Below, one piece after another: positions 44,317 through 53,473 of a stretch of DNA of 64,000 nucleotides (position 1 is the first letter of the stretch; the number at the start of each line of letters is the position of its first letter). A program made the position numbers and the translations under genes. The notes below the pieces were generated by a model, which searched no databases, had not been told where the DNA came from, and worked only from the letters and a program-made list of their open reading frames with translations. Source of the stretch: Candidatus Flexicrinis affinis (GTDB lineage Bacteria; Chloroflexota; Anaerolineae; Aggregatilineales; Phototrophicaceae). The stretch lies in contig JADJWE010000001.1 of the NCBI GenBank assembly GCA_016716525.1, positions 930,001-994,000 on the forward strand, given 5' to 3'.

Positions 44317-46500
44317 CTACATATACACTCGGTACGAGAACGTTACACTGCCCGGGCTGACTGCGTCGACGCGCAGCACGCCGCGTTTGCCGCCATCCGT
44401 GATGAACCCGACGGTCTGGCCGAACGCCAGCCCCAGCGCATTCAAGCTGACGCCGTTAGCCGACGAGATTGCATCGTGGTGCGCCGAGTTGAAGTCGAGA
44501 CCCACCGTCAGCGCGCCAATGCAGCTTGCCGTATCGGCTGAACACACGCCCGGCGCCGACATCGTGCCGCCGCTGAAGAACAGGTCGTCTCCACCGAGGC
44601 CGTCGAGGTTGATGCCTACGCCGCTGTTGAGGGTGATCGACCCGGCGCTGGATGTTGCCCGGTCAAGCTTGTAGTTGAAGATGAAGCTGCCGTTGTTCCC
44701 TTCGCCCGGCCCTTCACTGACCTCGTTGTTGAGGTCTGCGACGATCACCGTCGAGTAGAAACCGGTCGTTCCCGACAGAGTAACAGGCAGGTTGACGACT
44801 TGTGACTGGCCCGAGCCCAGACCCGGCGCTGGTATCGTGATCCCGGCAAAAACTGCGCCCGGCTCGAAGCTGGCCGCAAACGCGACCTGCCCGGTCTGTC
44901 CGGCGCCAGCGTTCTGCACCGTCACAGATACGTTCGTGAGCGTGCCCCATGTAATCACAGCCGGCACGGCGCTCAGCACCACGACATCTGGTTGGCTTGG
45001 GGTTGCGGTCGGCGCTGGCGTGCTAGTCGGACCGGGGGTGGGGGTCGGCGGGGCAGCGATGACCGGCAGGGTCCGCAGATCGCCCGCCACGGTGGCGAGA
45101 TTAGGCGCGAGCGAGATCCAGCCTTGGAGCCCGCGGAAGTTCAGCACACCCCATGTCAGGTCGAGGTTTGCGCCGATCAAGCGCACTTGTTCACCGTTGC
45201 GAAGCTGGCCGAGGATGTCGTAGATTGTGCTCGGCCCGGTGCGGACGTTCAGCACCTGACTGACGACCGTCGCGTAGACGCCGTCGAGCGTGGGGGTGAA
45301 GGTCGGCGTGTTGGTCGGGCGAGGCGTCGGCGTTGCGATTACGACGGGTGGCCGGCCATCGCCCGCTTCCGCCACGCGAATGCCATCTTCGAACCGGGCC
45401 AACACCTGAGCGCCGCCGCTGGCCGTGAACTGTACGACCGCGACGCTGTCGCTCGTTTCGCCGAGCGGCAATCGTGACGGCGACAGGGGGCCTTGCGCAC
45501 CGGCGATACTGGTCAGCGCAAGGATGCTCTCCTGAAGCGACTGCGGGCGCTGCAGCCCGGCTGCGATCAACAACACGGCGTCGTAGCCGGACGCTTCCAG
45601 CGCGCCCGGAACGCGGCCGGTTGCCCGCGCGAAATCGAGCACGAACTGCTCGCTGGCCTCATCGGTGAGCGCAAACGACCAACTCAGCGGCGCGATTAGC
45701 CCGTCTAGAAGAGCAGGCGATAGGCCGGCGCGAAACTCCGGATCTTCGGCGCCGCCGTACGCCACGATTCCGCTGTACTGAGCGGCACGCAGCCCGATGT
45801 AGAACTGGTTGGCGACATCTGGCGCACCATATAGCACGAGCGCCTGCGGCGTCCGCTGAGTGACGCGCCGGACGAGGTTGTCTACGGTCTCATTGGCCGG
45901 GTCGAAGATAATCGCCGTGCCGAGCTGCGCGCCGAGCTGACGGACGGCCAGCGCGAAGCCGACCTGACCCGCGGTGCCGCTGGGATCGAGCAGGACGGTC
46001 TGCATATCGGTGATCGAAAAATCACGGATGATAATGTTGGCGAGGGCCTGCCCGTGAAGCTGCTCCGCCGACCGCGCGCGGAACAGACGATCGGTGCTTT
46101 CGTTCGCCAGCAGCGTATCGTCGATGGCAGCTGTGAGCACCGGCACGCTCATGTTTTGTAGGGCCAGCAAGTTGTCTCGTACTTGGTCGCCTGTGGTCGG
46201 CCCGACCACCGCGACGACGCCGGCATTGGTGAGGTTCCCGATCGCCGTCGACAGCGAACCCTGAACATCAGGGCCTTGTATTACGGCATCCAGGCGATAC
46301 TGCTGCCCGTCTGCGCCGCGCAACCCGCCGGCCGCGTTGATCTGATTGATGGCAAGCTGTGCGCCAGCGGACAACGGTCCGTCGGGCGCGTCAAGGATTC
46401 CGATGCGGAACGCGGGTTCCCCCTGCGCGCTCACCGTGCCTATGACGAGCAGCACCATCGACAGGAGCGCCAATAACCTGACTACGGTTCGTGCGTTCAT
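44317..46500 (-). CDS. Exported type-1 periplasmic-binding protein fused to SH3 and CARDB domains
   Basis: A 727-aa modular surface protein. Signal peptide: VVRLLALLSMVLLVIG to SAQ. Residues about 25-385 match the LivJ/ANF-receptor binding fold (FRIGILDAPDGPLSAGAQLA, VVAVVGPTTGDQV, AGLQRPQSLQESILAL). A Thr/Pro linker leads to a bacterial SH3 domain at about 410-480 (LNVRTGPSTIYDILGQL), a second Thr/Pro linker leads to a CARDB-like domain (ITWGTLTNVSVTVQNAGAG, VADLNNEVSEGPGEGNN), and a C-terminal beta domain of about 110 residues ends the protein. ATG 46500 has AGGAGG ahead of it. No LivH/M/F/G importer genes are near, so it may sense or bind a ligand at the cell wall. Confidence 0.75.
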   Translation of the reverse strand: MNARTVVRLLALLSMVLLVIGTVSAQGEPAFRIGILDAPDGPLSAGAQLAINQINAAGGLRGADGQQYRLDAVIQGPDVQGSLSTAIGNLTNAGVVAVVGPTTGDQVRDNLLALQNMSVPVLTAAIDDTLLANESTDRLFRARSAEQLHGQALANIIIRDFSITDMQTVLLDPSGTAGQVGFALAVRQLGAQLGTAIIFDPANETVDNLVRRVTQRTPQALVLYGAPDVANQFYIGLRAAQYSGIVAYGGAEDPEFRAGLSPALLDGLIAPLSWSFALTDEASEQFVLDFARATGRVPGALEASGYDAVLLIAAGLQRPQSLQESILALTSIAGAQGPLSPSRLPLGETSDSVAVVQFTASGGAQVLARFEDGIRVAEAGDGRPPVVIATPTPRPTNTPTFTPTLDGVYATVVSQVLNVRTGPSTIYDILGQLRNGEQVRLIGANLDLTWGVLNFRGLQGWISLAPNLATVAGDLRTLPVIAAPPTPTPGPTSTPAPTATPSQPDVVVLSAVPAVITWGTLTNVSVTVQNAGAGQTGQVAFAASFEPGAVFAGITIPAPGLGSGQSQVVNLPVTLSGTTGFYSTVIVADLNNEVSEGPGEGNNGSFIFNYKLDRATSSAGSITLNSGVGINLDGLGGDDLFFSGGTMSAPGVCSADTASCIGALTVGLDFNSAHHDAISSANGVSLNALGLAFGQTVGFITDGGKRGVLRVDAVSPGSVTFSYRVYM

Positions 46501-46582
46501 GTGCAAATACCTCCTGATTTCCTTGGAGTATAGCCGAACTACGCCTTGCCGCGCACGTCGACGGCCATCCGGAGGGCCGACG

Positions 46583-46611
46583 TTGTTGTTTCTAGTCAAC
46601 ACGTTTACAAT
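46583..46611 (+). promoter_or_regulatory. Promoter of greA
   Basis: TTGTTG (46583-46588), 17 bases, TACAAT (46606-46611), in the 165-base gap shared with the divergent leftward gene. Confidence 0.5.
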
Positions 46612-46665
46612 AGCGTTATCCATTTTTACGACATAACGAGAAGCAGACCTGCAAGAGGTACGTCC

Positions 46666-47133
46666 ATGAGCGATGAAGTATTCCTAACTGCCGAAGGCGC
46701 CGAGGGCTTGCGCCGGGAACTGGAGGACCTTATCACCCTCCGTCGGCCCGAGCTTGCGCAGCGGTTGAAAGAGGCTGTCGCAGATGGCGATCTCAAGGAA
46801 AACGCGAACTACCATGACGCCAAGGAACAGCAGTCGTTCATGGAGGGGCGAATCCAGTACCTGCAGGATGTTCTGCGCCGCGCGCAGATTATCTCAAACG
46901 ACGGGCCGTCCGACGTGGTCCGCGTGGGCAGCACCGTGACCATTCAAGAGGCGGGAATCGACGACGACGAAACCTACACCATTGTAGGCGCCGCCGAGGC
47001 CAACCCGAGCGACGGCAAACTGTCGGCTAAAAGCCCGATCGGTGCTGCGCTGCTCGGTCACAAGCGAGGATCGAAGGTTACCGTTGAGGCGCCGGGTGGA
47101 AAGATCGTGTTCAAGATCAAAGCCATCAGCTAG
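46666..47133 (+). CDS. greA: Transcription elongation factor GreA
   Basis: A 155-aa factor that enters the RNA polymerase secondary channel and promotes cleavage of backtracked RNA. The N-terminal coiled coil (about 5-75) carries the acidic tip in DGDLKENANYHDAKEQQ; the C-terminal FKBP-like domain ends SPIGAALLGHKRGSKV. ATG 46666 (AGAGGT upstream) matches the usual GreA length; the frame is open upstream but lacks a ribosome site. Confidence 0.96.
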   Translation: MSDEVFLTAEGAEGLRRELEDLITLRRPELAQRLKEAVADGDLKENANYHDAKEQQSFMEGRIQYLQDVLRRAQIISNDGPSDVVRVGSTVTIQEAGIDDDETYTIVGAAEANPSDGKLSAKSPIGAALLGHKRGSKVTVEAPGGKIVFKIKAIS

Positions 47134-47155
47134 CTGTCACCGAAGCGCAGAACAC

Positions 47156-47188
47156 AACGCCCCGCGTTCATGCGGGGCGTTTTCGTTT
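47156..47188. terminator. Shared intrinsic terminator of greA and the convergent gene
   Basis: AACGCCCCGC (47156-47165) and GCGGGGCGTT (47172-47181) pair perfectly around a 6-base loop, followed by TTCGTTT. The A-rich left flank lets it work leftward too. Confidence 0.85.
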
Positions 47189-48593
47189 AGTCGTCGAGCG
47201 GGTCAAAGTCGGCCGTCCCGCCGAACGGATCATCATCGAACGGCGTTGGGTCCGGTTGTCGGGGCGGGGGCGCCTGCCGTGGAGGCGGAGCGACGATCGG
47301 CGGAGTGTACACCGTGCCGGATGATGTCTGGCTCGGCGGGGTGTACGGTGGCACAGGCGGCGGCGCGTACGGGCTGGGCGCAGGCGCGCTGATCGGCGCG
47401 TAGTTCATCGGTTCAGGTGCTGGCGCCGGTGCCGGCGCCGGTGCCGGCGCCGGTACATATGCTGGCGACGGGGCCGTGGCTGGTGAGGGGACAGCGGCGG
47501 TACCCTTATGCCACGCCTCCATCTTGATCGTCAGCTTGTCGAAGGTGGAGTTTGGCGCGGTCGCGGTCGGCGTTACCTCGAGCAGCGTTGCCTGTACGAG
47601 GATGCGATCGGTCTCAAGTGTCACCATCGTGCCGGGCTGGGCGAGGACGATGTCGGCGGCCGGATCCTTGACCTTCTCCTCAAGCTCGGTTCGCACTTCC
47701 GGCGTGCTGTAAGCCTTCTCCGACGCGAATACTTTAGCGATCTGATTTACGAAATCCTCTTTGTCGAACAGCCAGATTTCGACTGCTGCGACATCGTTAC
47801 CGAGTTTCTTGGCAATCGCCGCGCCGCACTCGCCGAAGAACACCTTGTCGGCATTCTCGATGGCGAACGAGTCGTCGAACTGCCGGCCTTTGGTGTAGAC
47901 CGACAAGCGCTGCGTCAGCGCCGCACCATATGGATTGGTCGGAGCGGCGGCGGCCGCCTCTCGACGCATTTCCTCTTCTTGGTGCCGTCGTGCGCGCATA
48001 GCCTCGATATTGGCTTTGCGCTGAATGTCCTCTTCGGTCTTTGGCCGGAGCGCCTCGCGGATCGGCAGCACCACGTTCGGCTTGATCAGGATACGCCACG
48101 CGATCGACACGATCACTGCCAGTACGATCGTGATGACGATTGCGAGCAGTAACATCAGAACATCGCTGATCGCCGAACCGGGTTTCGGAGCTTCACGTCC
48201 CTGCAGCGGCGAACCGTCGCTGTTGTACACTAACGGGCGTAATTCGATGAGCGCCGCCTGTACGCTCTCGTTGGTTTCGACAATGAGTCGTTCAACTGTG
48301 CCGGCGGGGTCTTCGACCAGTGCCAGATAGCGTTGAATGTCCGCGTCGTTATAGATCTCGGCGGCCTTTGCCGCGGCGATGAGCTTCACCCATTCGTCGC
48401 GCCACTCTTCCCGCAGTTGGTGAGGTGCGCCGTCATAATACCGGACCGGGTTGAGCACGTAACCCCAGAACAACCCGAACAACATGGCGAGGACGAGGGC
48501 CACGACCGTGACAATCGTCGGCATGTGCGGCTTCAGTACGATGACGTACACGCCATTGTACGAGTCGATCAGCCACTGACGTAAACCCTTCAT
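47187..48593 (-). CDS. Membrane protein with proline/alanine-rich cytoplasmic tail, unknown function
   Basis: A 468-aa protein with two predicted helices, at about residues 25-48 (VTVVALVLAMLFGLFWGY) and 145-168 (VLMLLLAIVITIVLAVIVSI), flanking a helical loop of about 95 residues. After a charged coiled-coil stretch (RRHQEEEMRREA, about 205) comes a folded domain at about 225-345, then a low-complexity Pro/Ala tail and an acidic end (FDDDPFGG, DFDPLDD). The layout suggests an envelope or division-associated scaffold, but I do not recognise a family. GGAGAGAC precedes the ATG. Confidence 0.65.
   Translation of the reverse strand: MKGLRQWLIDSYNGVYVIVLKPHMPTIVTVVALVLAMLFGLFWGYVLNPVRYYDGAPHQLREEWRDEWVKLIAAAKAAEIYNDADIQRYLALVEDPAGTVERLIVETNESVQAALIELRPLVYNSDGSPLQGREAPKPGSAISDVLMLLLAIVITIVLAVIVSIAWRILIKPNVVLPIREALRPKTEEDIQRKANIEAMRARRHQEEEMRREAAAAAPTNPYGAALTQRLSVYTKGRQFDDSFAIENADKVFFGECGAAIAKKLGNDVAAVEIWLFDKEDFVNQIAKVFASEKAYSTPEVRTELEEKVKDPAADIVLAQPGTMVTLETDRILVQATLLEVTPTATAPNSTFDKLTIKMEAWHKGTAAVPSPATAPSPAYVPAPAPAPAPAPAPEPMNYAPISAPAPSPYAPPPVPPYTPPSQTSSGTVYTPPIVAPPPRQAPPPRQPDPTPFDDDPFGGTADFDPLDD
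47416..47454. repeat. Three tandem 12-base repeats encoding Ala-Pro
   Basis: GGTGCYGGCGCC is repeated three times with a partial fourth. It encodes the alternating Pro-Ala stretch in the tail of the membrane protein and may vary in copy number by slippage. Confidence 0.7.
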
Positions 48594-48658
48594 AAGCGGT
48601 GTCTCTCCAAAATCGCGTTGCGGATCTACAGCGCGTGAAGCGCAAGCGAACAGAGGTT

Positions 48659-48687
48659 AGTATACTGCCATCTCAGGCGTGCTACAA
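48659..48687 (-). promoter_or_regulatory. Possible promoter of the Pro/Ala-tail membrane protein gene
   Basis: Read leftward: TTGTAG (48687-48682), 17 bases, TATACT (48664-48659). The -35 is weak and lies against the T-run of the topA terminator. Confidence 0.38.
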
Positions 48688-48716
48688 AAAAGACCGCGGG
48701 ACTAACCCGCGGTCTT
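48686..48716 (-). terminator. Intrinsic terminator overlapping the topA stop codon
   Basis: Read leftward, AAGACCGCGGG pairs with CCCGCGGTCTT around a 5-base loop and a run of T follows. The stop codon (48704-48702) sits in the loop, so the last four sense codons form one arm. Confidence 0.85.
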
Positions 48717-51206
48717 GCGCTTGCGTTGTGTAAACTCGCCAGCGGGTTCGGGCTCGGCTTGCCGTCCCTTGCGCGAAGGAAGCCGCCACGCCGTATAGTT
48801 GCAGTCTGGGTAGCGCGAACAGCCGTAGAACGTGCGTCCGGACTTTGCCTTGCGCTGGATGAGTTCGCCGCCGTGCTCAAGCCCACACTGCGGGCAGGTT
48901 ACGCCAGTCCGTTCGATATACGGCTCGGTATGCTTGCAATCAGGGTAGCGTGAACACCCGATGAACTTACCGAAGCGGCCGTGTCTGATGATCAGGTCGC
49001 CAGTGTTGCACGTCGGGCAAATCCGGCCAATCTTCTCGACCGGCTGCGTCCGCGGCGCGTGATCGCGCGCTTGCTGCAGGTGGCGTGCGAACTGGTCGTA
49101 GAACCCGTGCAAGACGGGGACCCACTCCATGTCGCCTTCGGCAACGCTGTCGAGTTGGCCTTCCATGCGGGCCGTGAACTGGTAGTCCATAAAGTCCGGG
49201 AAGTACTTCACCAGCAGATCGTTCACGACACGCCCGACCTCGGTCGGCACCAGTCGCTTCTGGTGGCTTTCCACGTAGTTTCGGTCTTGGATGACGCCCA
49301 CGATCGGGGCGTACGTGCTCGGCCGGCCGATGCCGTATTCTTCGAGCGTCTTGACCAGCGTCGCTTCCGTATAGCGCGGGGGTGGTTCCGTGAAGTGCTG
49401 CTCAGGCACCACGCGAAGCAGATCGAGCATCTCGCCCGCCGTCATGGTCGGGATGATGCGGCCCTCGTCGTCGTCTTGCGCCGCATCCTCCTCGCGGGAA
49501 TCTTGATACAGTGCCATGAACCCGGCGAACTTCATGGTGCGCCCGCTTACCCGCAAGAGATAAGGGCGGTCTGCCGCGTTGGGGCCTGCCGAGATGTCGA
49601 CGCGGAGCGTGTCATACACCGCCGGCGACATCTGGCTGGCGAGGAAGCGCTCCCAGATCAGTTTGTAGAGCTTGAACTGATCGCTGGACAGCGTCCCCTT
49701 GAGCGCCGACGGTTCGCGCAGAACGCTGGTGGGGCGGACTGCCTCGTGCGCTTCCTGCGCGCCTTTGGCCTTGGTCTTGTACACAGGCGGGCGCGCCGGC
49801 ATAAAGTCCTTGCCGTAGCGGTTCGAGATGAACGTCCGCGCTTCCTGCTGTGCCTGGGAACTGACCGTCGTGCTGTCGGTACGCATGTACGTAATCAGGC
49901 CGACGGTCCCAGCCTTGCCGAGGTCGACGCCTTCATAAAGCTGTTGAGCGACCGACATCGTGCGGCGCGCGTTGAATCCGAGCCGGCGCGATGCCTCCTG
50001 TTGAAGCGTGCTGGTCGTAAACGGCGCGGAGGGGCGGCGCTGCATAGTGCCGACGACGACGTCTTTGACCGCATACGTGCTGCGCTTCAAGGCGTCGACG
50101 TGCGGCTTGACGTCACCTTCCGATGTCAGCCCCGGGTCTTCGCCGTTGATCTTGATCAGGCGCGCAAGAAATGGCCGGTCGCTTTTGGCGCCGTTGGGGC
50201 GCTGTTTGCGCAGTTCGGCGTCGATCGTCCAGTATTCTTCGGTGACGAACGCCTCGATCTCGCGCTCGCGATCGACCACCAGCCGCAGTGCGATACTTTG
50301 GACGCGCCCAGCCGACAAACGGCCGCGCACCTTTTCCCACAGCAGCTCGGACACCTGATAGCCGACGATCCGATCGAGGATGCGTCGGGCCTGCTGCGCG
50401 TTGACCAGCGCCATATCGACCGAACGTGGCTGCCCAAAGGCGTCTTTCACGGCGGACTCGGTGATCTCGTTGAAGACGACGCGCCGAACACGGTTCTCTT
50501 CCATGTTGGCAGCGTTAATGAGGTGCCACGCGATCGCTTCGCCTTCGCGGTCCGGGTCGGTCGCGAGGTAAATCTCGGCGGCGGAGTCGGCCGCGCGTTT
50601 GAGTTCGGCGACGGTGTCGCGCTTGTCGTTCGGTACGCGGTACGTCGGTTCGAAGTCGTTTTCGAGGTCGACCGACAATCTGCTGCTCAATAGGTCACGA
50701 ACATGACCCTTCGATGCCTTTACGACGTACCCCGGCCCGAGGTAACGGCCGACGCTCTTGGCCTTTGCCGGCGATTCGACGATCACGAGCTTGCCGCTGC
50801 GCCGCCCCGACGGGGATGACGACGGCGCGCCGTTCTTGCTGTGTGTGGACGCCGATTTCGATTTGGACTTCGACTTCGATGTCGTTGACTTGCTCGCCGA
50901 AGTTCCACTCTTGCGAGCAATTTTCGACGCCGCGGCCTTGCTGCCGCCCTTGCGCGCCGACGATGACGACTTTGCCGTCTTGGGCTTGCTCGTCGACTTC
51001 TTTGATGCGGCGCGACTTGGCTTAGCGGCTTTGCTCTTTGGCGGCGCAGTCATGCCTTCGTGCGCATCGGTGCGACCTGCGCGAAACAGCTTGCCCCCGC
51101 ACACCTGACACGTCCCGGACGTCGCCGGCGAGCCGTTGTCCATGAAGATGGCCTGAGGCGCTTGAATTTCACGCTTGGTCTTGCACTTAAAGCAATAGGC
51201 TTCCAT
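48702..51206 (-). CDS. topA: DNA topoisomerase I with N-terminal zinc ribbon and Lys/Ser-rich linker
   Basis: An 834-aa type IA topoisomerase that relaxes negative supercoils. The catalytic body runs from about residue 140: the TOPRIM start GKLVIVESPAKAKSVGRYLG, the DPDREGEAIAWH acidic site, and the active tyrosine in LITYMRTDSTTVS. Two C-terminal four-cysteine zinc fingers follow (CPTCNTGDL and GCSRYPDC; CPQCGLEHG and GCSRYPDC). Unusually, residues 1-45 form an extra zinc ribbon (CFKC and CQVC), like the small DUF5679 proteins, joined by about 90 residues of Ser/Lys/Ala repeats. It is probably the last gene of the ffh operon. Confidence 0.95.
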   Translation of the reverse strand: MEAYCFKCKTKREIQAPQAIFMDNGSPATSGTCQVCGGKLFRAGRTDAHEGMTAPPKSKAAKPSRAASKKSTSKPKTAKSSSSARKGGSKAAASKIARKSGTSASKSTTSKSKSKSKSASTHSKNGAPSSSPSGRRSGKLVIVESPAKAKSVGRYLGPGYVVKASKGHVRDLLSSRLSVDLENDFEPTYRVPNDKRDTVAELKRAADSAAEIYLATDPDREGEAIAWHLINAANMEENRVRRVVFNEITESAVKDAFGQPRSVDMALVNAQQARRILDRIVGYQVSELLWEKVRGRLSAGRVQSIALRLVVDREREIEAFVTEEYWTIDAELRKQRPNGAKSDRPFLARLIKINGEDPGLTSEGDVKPHVDALKRSTYAVKDVVVGTMQRRPSAPFTTSTLQQEASRRLGFNARRTMSVAQQLYEGVDLGKAGTVGLITYMRTDSTTVSSQAQQEARTFISNRYGKDFMPARPPVYKTKAKGAQEAHEAVRPTSVLREPSALKGTLSSDQFKLYKLIWERFLASQMSPAVYDTLRVDISAGPNAADRPYLLRVSGRTMKFAGFMALYQDSREEDAAQDDDEGRIIPTMTAGEMLDLLRVVPEQHFTEPPPRYTEATLVKTLEEYGIGRPSTYAPIVGVIQDRNYVESHQKRLVPTEVGRVVNDLLVKYFPDFMDYQFTARMEGQLDSVAEGDMEWVPVLHGFYDQFARHLQQARDHAPRTQPVEKIGRICPTCNTGDLIIRHGRFGKFIGCSRYPDCKHTEPYIERTGVTCPQCGLEHGGELIQRKAKSGRTFYGCSRYPDCNYTAWRLPSRKGRQAEPEPAGEFTQRKRKTAG

Positions 51207-51268
51207 GTATGGAAGTGATCCTCACTGAATTGACGGGTGTTGACACTCACGCTTGCCGAGCAGCGTGG

Positions 51269-52351
51269 TTACAGATAGCGGTCCTGACCGTCGGTCTTGA
51301 GCCGGTCGACCACCCTGCGGATCTCTTGTGCCCGCTCACGCGAGCATACCAGCAGTGCATCCGGCGTGTCTACAATGATTAGGTCCTCGACGCCGTATGC
51401 GACCGTCAGTTTGTTGCTCACGATCAAGGTGTTGTGCGATTCCATCAGGATGATTTCGCCGCGGTCGCCGCGAATGCAGTTGCCATCGTCGTCGTGCGGG
51501 AGCACCTCGAATAGGGAAGACCAACTGCCGACGTCGCTCCACCCGATATCGATCGGAATGACTGCGATGTCCTGCGCACCTTCCATCACCGCGAAGTCGA
51601 CCGACTTGCGGGGCAGGCTGTCCCAGATGTCGTTCAGGACGGAATCGTACTTATCGGTGTGAATCGCTTGACCGATCCGCTGCAGCCCTTCGTACATCTC
51701 ATGCTGCTGACGCTCGAACTCCTGCATGGCCTTACGGACAGTCCAGATAAACATGCCCGAGTTCCAACTGTAACCGCCATCAGCGACGAACGAAAGGGCG
51801 GTTTCGTAATCGGGCTTTTCCCTGAAGCCGAGCGACCGGTAAGCTGCCCAACCGTCAAAATCGCCGAGGCGGTGACCCTGATGAATGTACCCGAAGCCCG
51901 TGGCGGGGTAGGTTGGCGTGATTCCAAGCGTCACGATGTGCCCGTGCTGCGCCACGTTCGCGGCGGCGCTCAATACGGAACGGAAAAGGTCCGGCCGCCC
52001 GATATGGTGGTCGCTGGTCAGAATTGCGACCGTCGCATCTGGATCGCGCGCCGCGACGTGTGTCAGGCCCAGCCCGACAGCGGCGGCGCTGTCACGCCCG
52101 TTGGGTTCGACAATGAAGTTCTCGGCCGGGATATGCGGCGCATCCGAGCGTAGGCCGTCGACCATCGCGCGGCCCGTTACCACGATGATGCGCGACGGAT
52201 CGAACATGTGGCGCAGGCGATCGATGCTGGCCTGAAACAAGCTGCGCTCGTCGGTCAGGGCGAGCATTTGCTTAGGCATGCTTTTGCGGCTGAGCGGCCA
52301 CAGACGGGTTCCCCCGCCGCCCGCCAGAATCATGGCGTAGAAGTTATCCAT
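51269..52351 (-). CDS. manC: Mannose-1-phosphate guanylyltransferase
   Basis: A 360-aa nucleotidyltransferase making GDP-mannose from GTP and mannose 1-phosphate. The signature loop is ILAGGGGTRLWPLSRKSMPKQ at the N-terminus; FIVEPNGRDSAAAVGLG and FREKPDYETA are further family motifs, and a left-handed helix domain ends the protein. It lacks the C-terminal isomerase domain of bifunctional forms. It starts 24 bases after dprA. With gmd and rmd in the window it would supply GDP-D-rhamnose synthesis. Confidence 0.93.
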   Translation of the reverse strand: MDNFYAMILAGGGGTRLWPLSRKSMPKQMLALTDERSLFQASIDRLRHMFDPSRIIVVTGRAMVDGLRSDAPHIPAENFIVEPNGRDSAAAVGLGLTHVAARDPDATVAILTSDHHIGRPDLFRSVLSAAANVAQHGHIVTLGITPTYPATGFGYIHQGHRLGDFDGWAAYRSLGFREKPDYETALSFVADGGYSWNSGMFIWTVRKAMQEFERQQHEMYEGLQRIGQAIHTDKYDSVLNDIWDSLPRKSVDFAVMEGAQDIAVIPIDIGWSDVGSWSSLFEVLPHDDDGNCIRGDRGEIILMESHNTLIVSNKLTVAYGVEDLIIVDTPDALLVCSRERAQEIRRVVDRLKTDGQDRYL

Positions 52352-52375
52352 TGAAGCAGACGTATGAGAATGGAA

Positions 52376-53473
52376 CTAGGTTAGAGCGCAATATTGCATG
52401 GGTCCCACCGATTGTGCAAGTCCCTTTAGCTCGAGCATCGTGAGCGCCGCGAGCGCCTCCCCAACGTCACATCCCAGTGTGCGGACGAGATCGTCGATGT
52501 GCAGCGGGTCGCCTCGTAGCAGGGTGTACACCTGCTGCTCGAACGGGTCGTCCGGCGCAACCGCGCTGATGGTCCGGCGCGATTCAACGACTTGCATAGA
52601 CGGCGCAAGCTCGGACAGGATGTCGGCCGCGCTCATCACCAGCTTGGCACCGTCTTGGATCAGCCGATTACAGCCGCGACCCTGTACGTTGTTCAGGCTG
52701 GCAGGCACCGCGAATACATCGCGCCCCTGCTCGGCGGCGGCGGTGGCCGTCACGAGCGCACCGCTGCGTTCCGGGGCCTCGACGATCAGCACGCCGAGCG
52801 AGAGACCGCTGATAATCCGGTTGCGACGCGGAAAGTTCTGCCCGTCCGGCGGCGTGCCGGGCGCGAACTCGGTCACGAGCGCGCCGCTGCGCGTGATGTC
52901 GTCGGCAAGGCGCGTATGCTGGCGTGGGTAGATCATGTCGATGCCAGTACCCAGCACGGCGATCGTGCGGCCAGCCGCCTCGAGTGCGCCTGTGTGTGCC
53001 TCGAAGTCGATGCCTTGCGCCAATCCGCTGACGATCGTGAACCCGCTGCGTGCGACGTCGGTGGACAGTGCACGCGCGGTTTCTGCGCCGAGGCGCGTGG
53101 CCTTGCGCGTACCGACCACGGCCAGCGCGCGCTGATCGGCATCGGTCAACTCGCCTCGCACGTAGATCACCATCGGCGGGTTGGGAATCTGGCGCAGGAG
53201 GTACGGGTATTCTTCGTCTGCAAGCGTCACGAAGCGTGCGTCAAGCCGCTGCACGCGGGCGACCTCGCCGGGGACGTCGATATCGCGTCGGGCCTGTAGG
53301 ACGCTGCGAACGACGAACTGCGGCAGCCCGCATTCGCGGAGATCTCGCTCAGAGGCATTCCACGCGGCTAGCAGCGACCCGAACTGCTGCACAAGCGAGT
53401 GCGCACGCGCTGCGCCGACGCCGCGAACCCGGCTGAACGCGAGCCAAGACGCGCGCTCGTCCAACGACGTCAC
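52376..53473 (-). CDS. dprA: DNA-processing protein DprA
   Basis: A 365-aa protein that loads RecA on incoming single-stranded DNA during natural transformation. An N-terminal helical (SAM-like) region covers about 1-65, then the Rossmann-like core has VVGTRKATRLGAETA, SGLAQGIDFEAHTGAL and VLGTGIDMIYPRQH. A C-terminal winged helix is at about 305-360. The GTG start overlaps the rimM stop (GTGA), so it is translationally coupled to rimM. Confidence 0.95.
   Translation of the reverse strand: MTSLDERASWLAFSRVRGVGAARAHSLVQQFGSLLAAWNASERDLRECGLPQFVVRSVLQARRDIDVPGEVARVQRLDARFVTLADEEYPYLLRQIPNPPMVIYVRGELTDADQRALAVVGTRKATRLGAETARALSTDVARSGFTIVSGLAQGIDFEAHTGALEAAGRTIAVLGTGIDMIYPRQHTRLADDITRSGALVTEFAPGTPPDGQNFPRRNRIISGLSLGVLIVEAPERSGALVTATAAAEQGRDVFAVPASLNNVQGRGCNRLIQDGAKLVMSAADILSELAPSMQVVESRRTISAVAPDDPFEQQVYTLLRGDPLHIDDLVRTLGCDVGEALAALTMLELKGLAQSVGPMQYCALT

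Noticed and set aside
48981..50693. Open frame of 570 codons on the plus strand
   Set aside because: It is antisense to topA; the topA frame has TOPRIM, active tyrosine and zinc fingers, the antisense has none.
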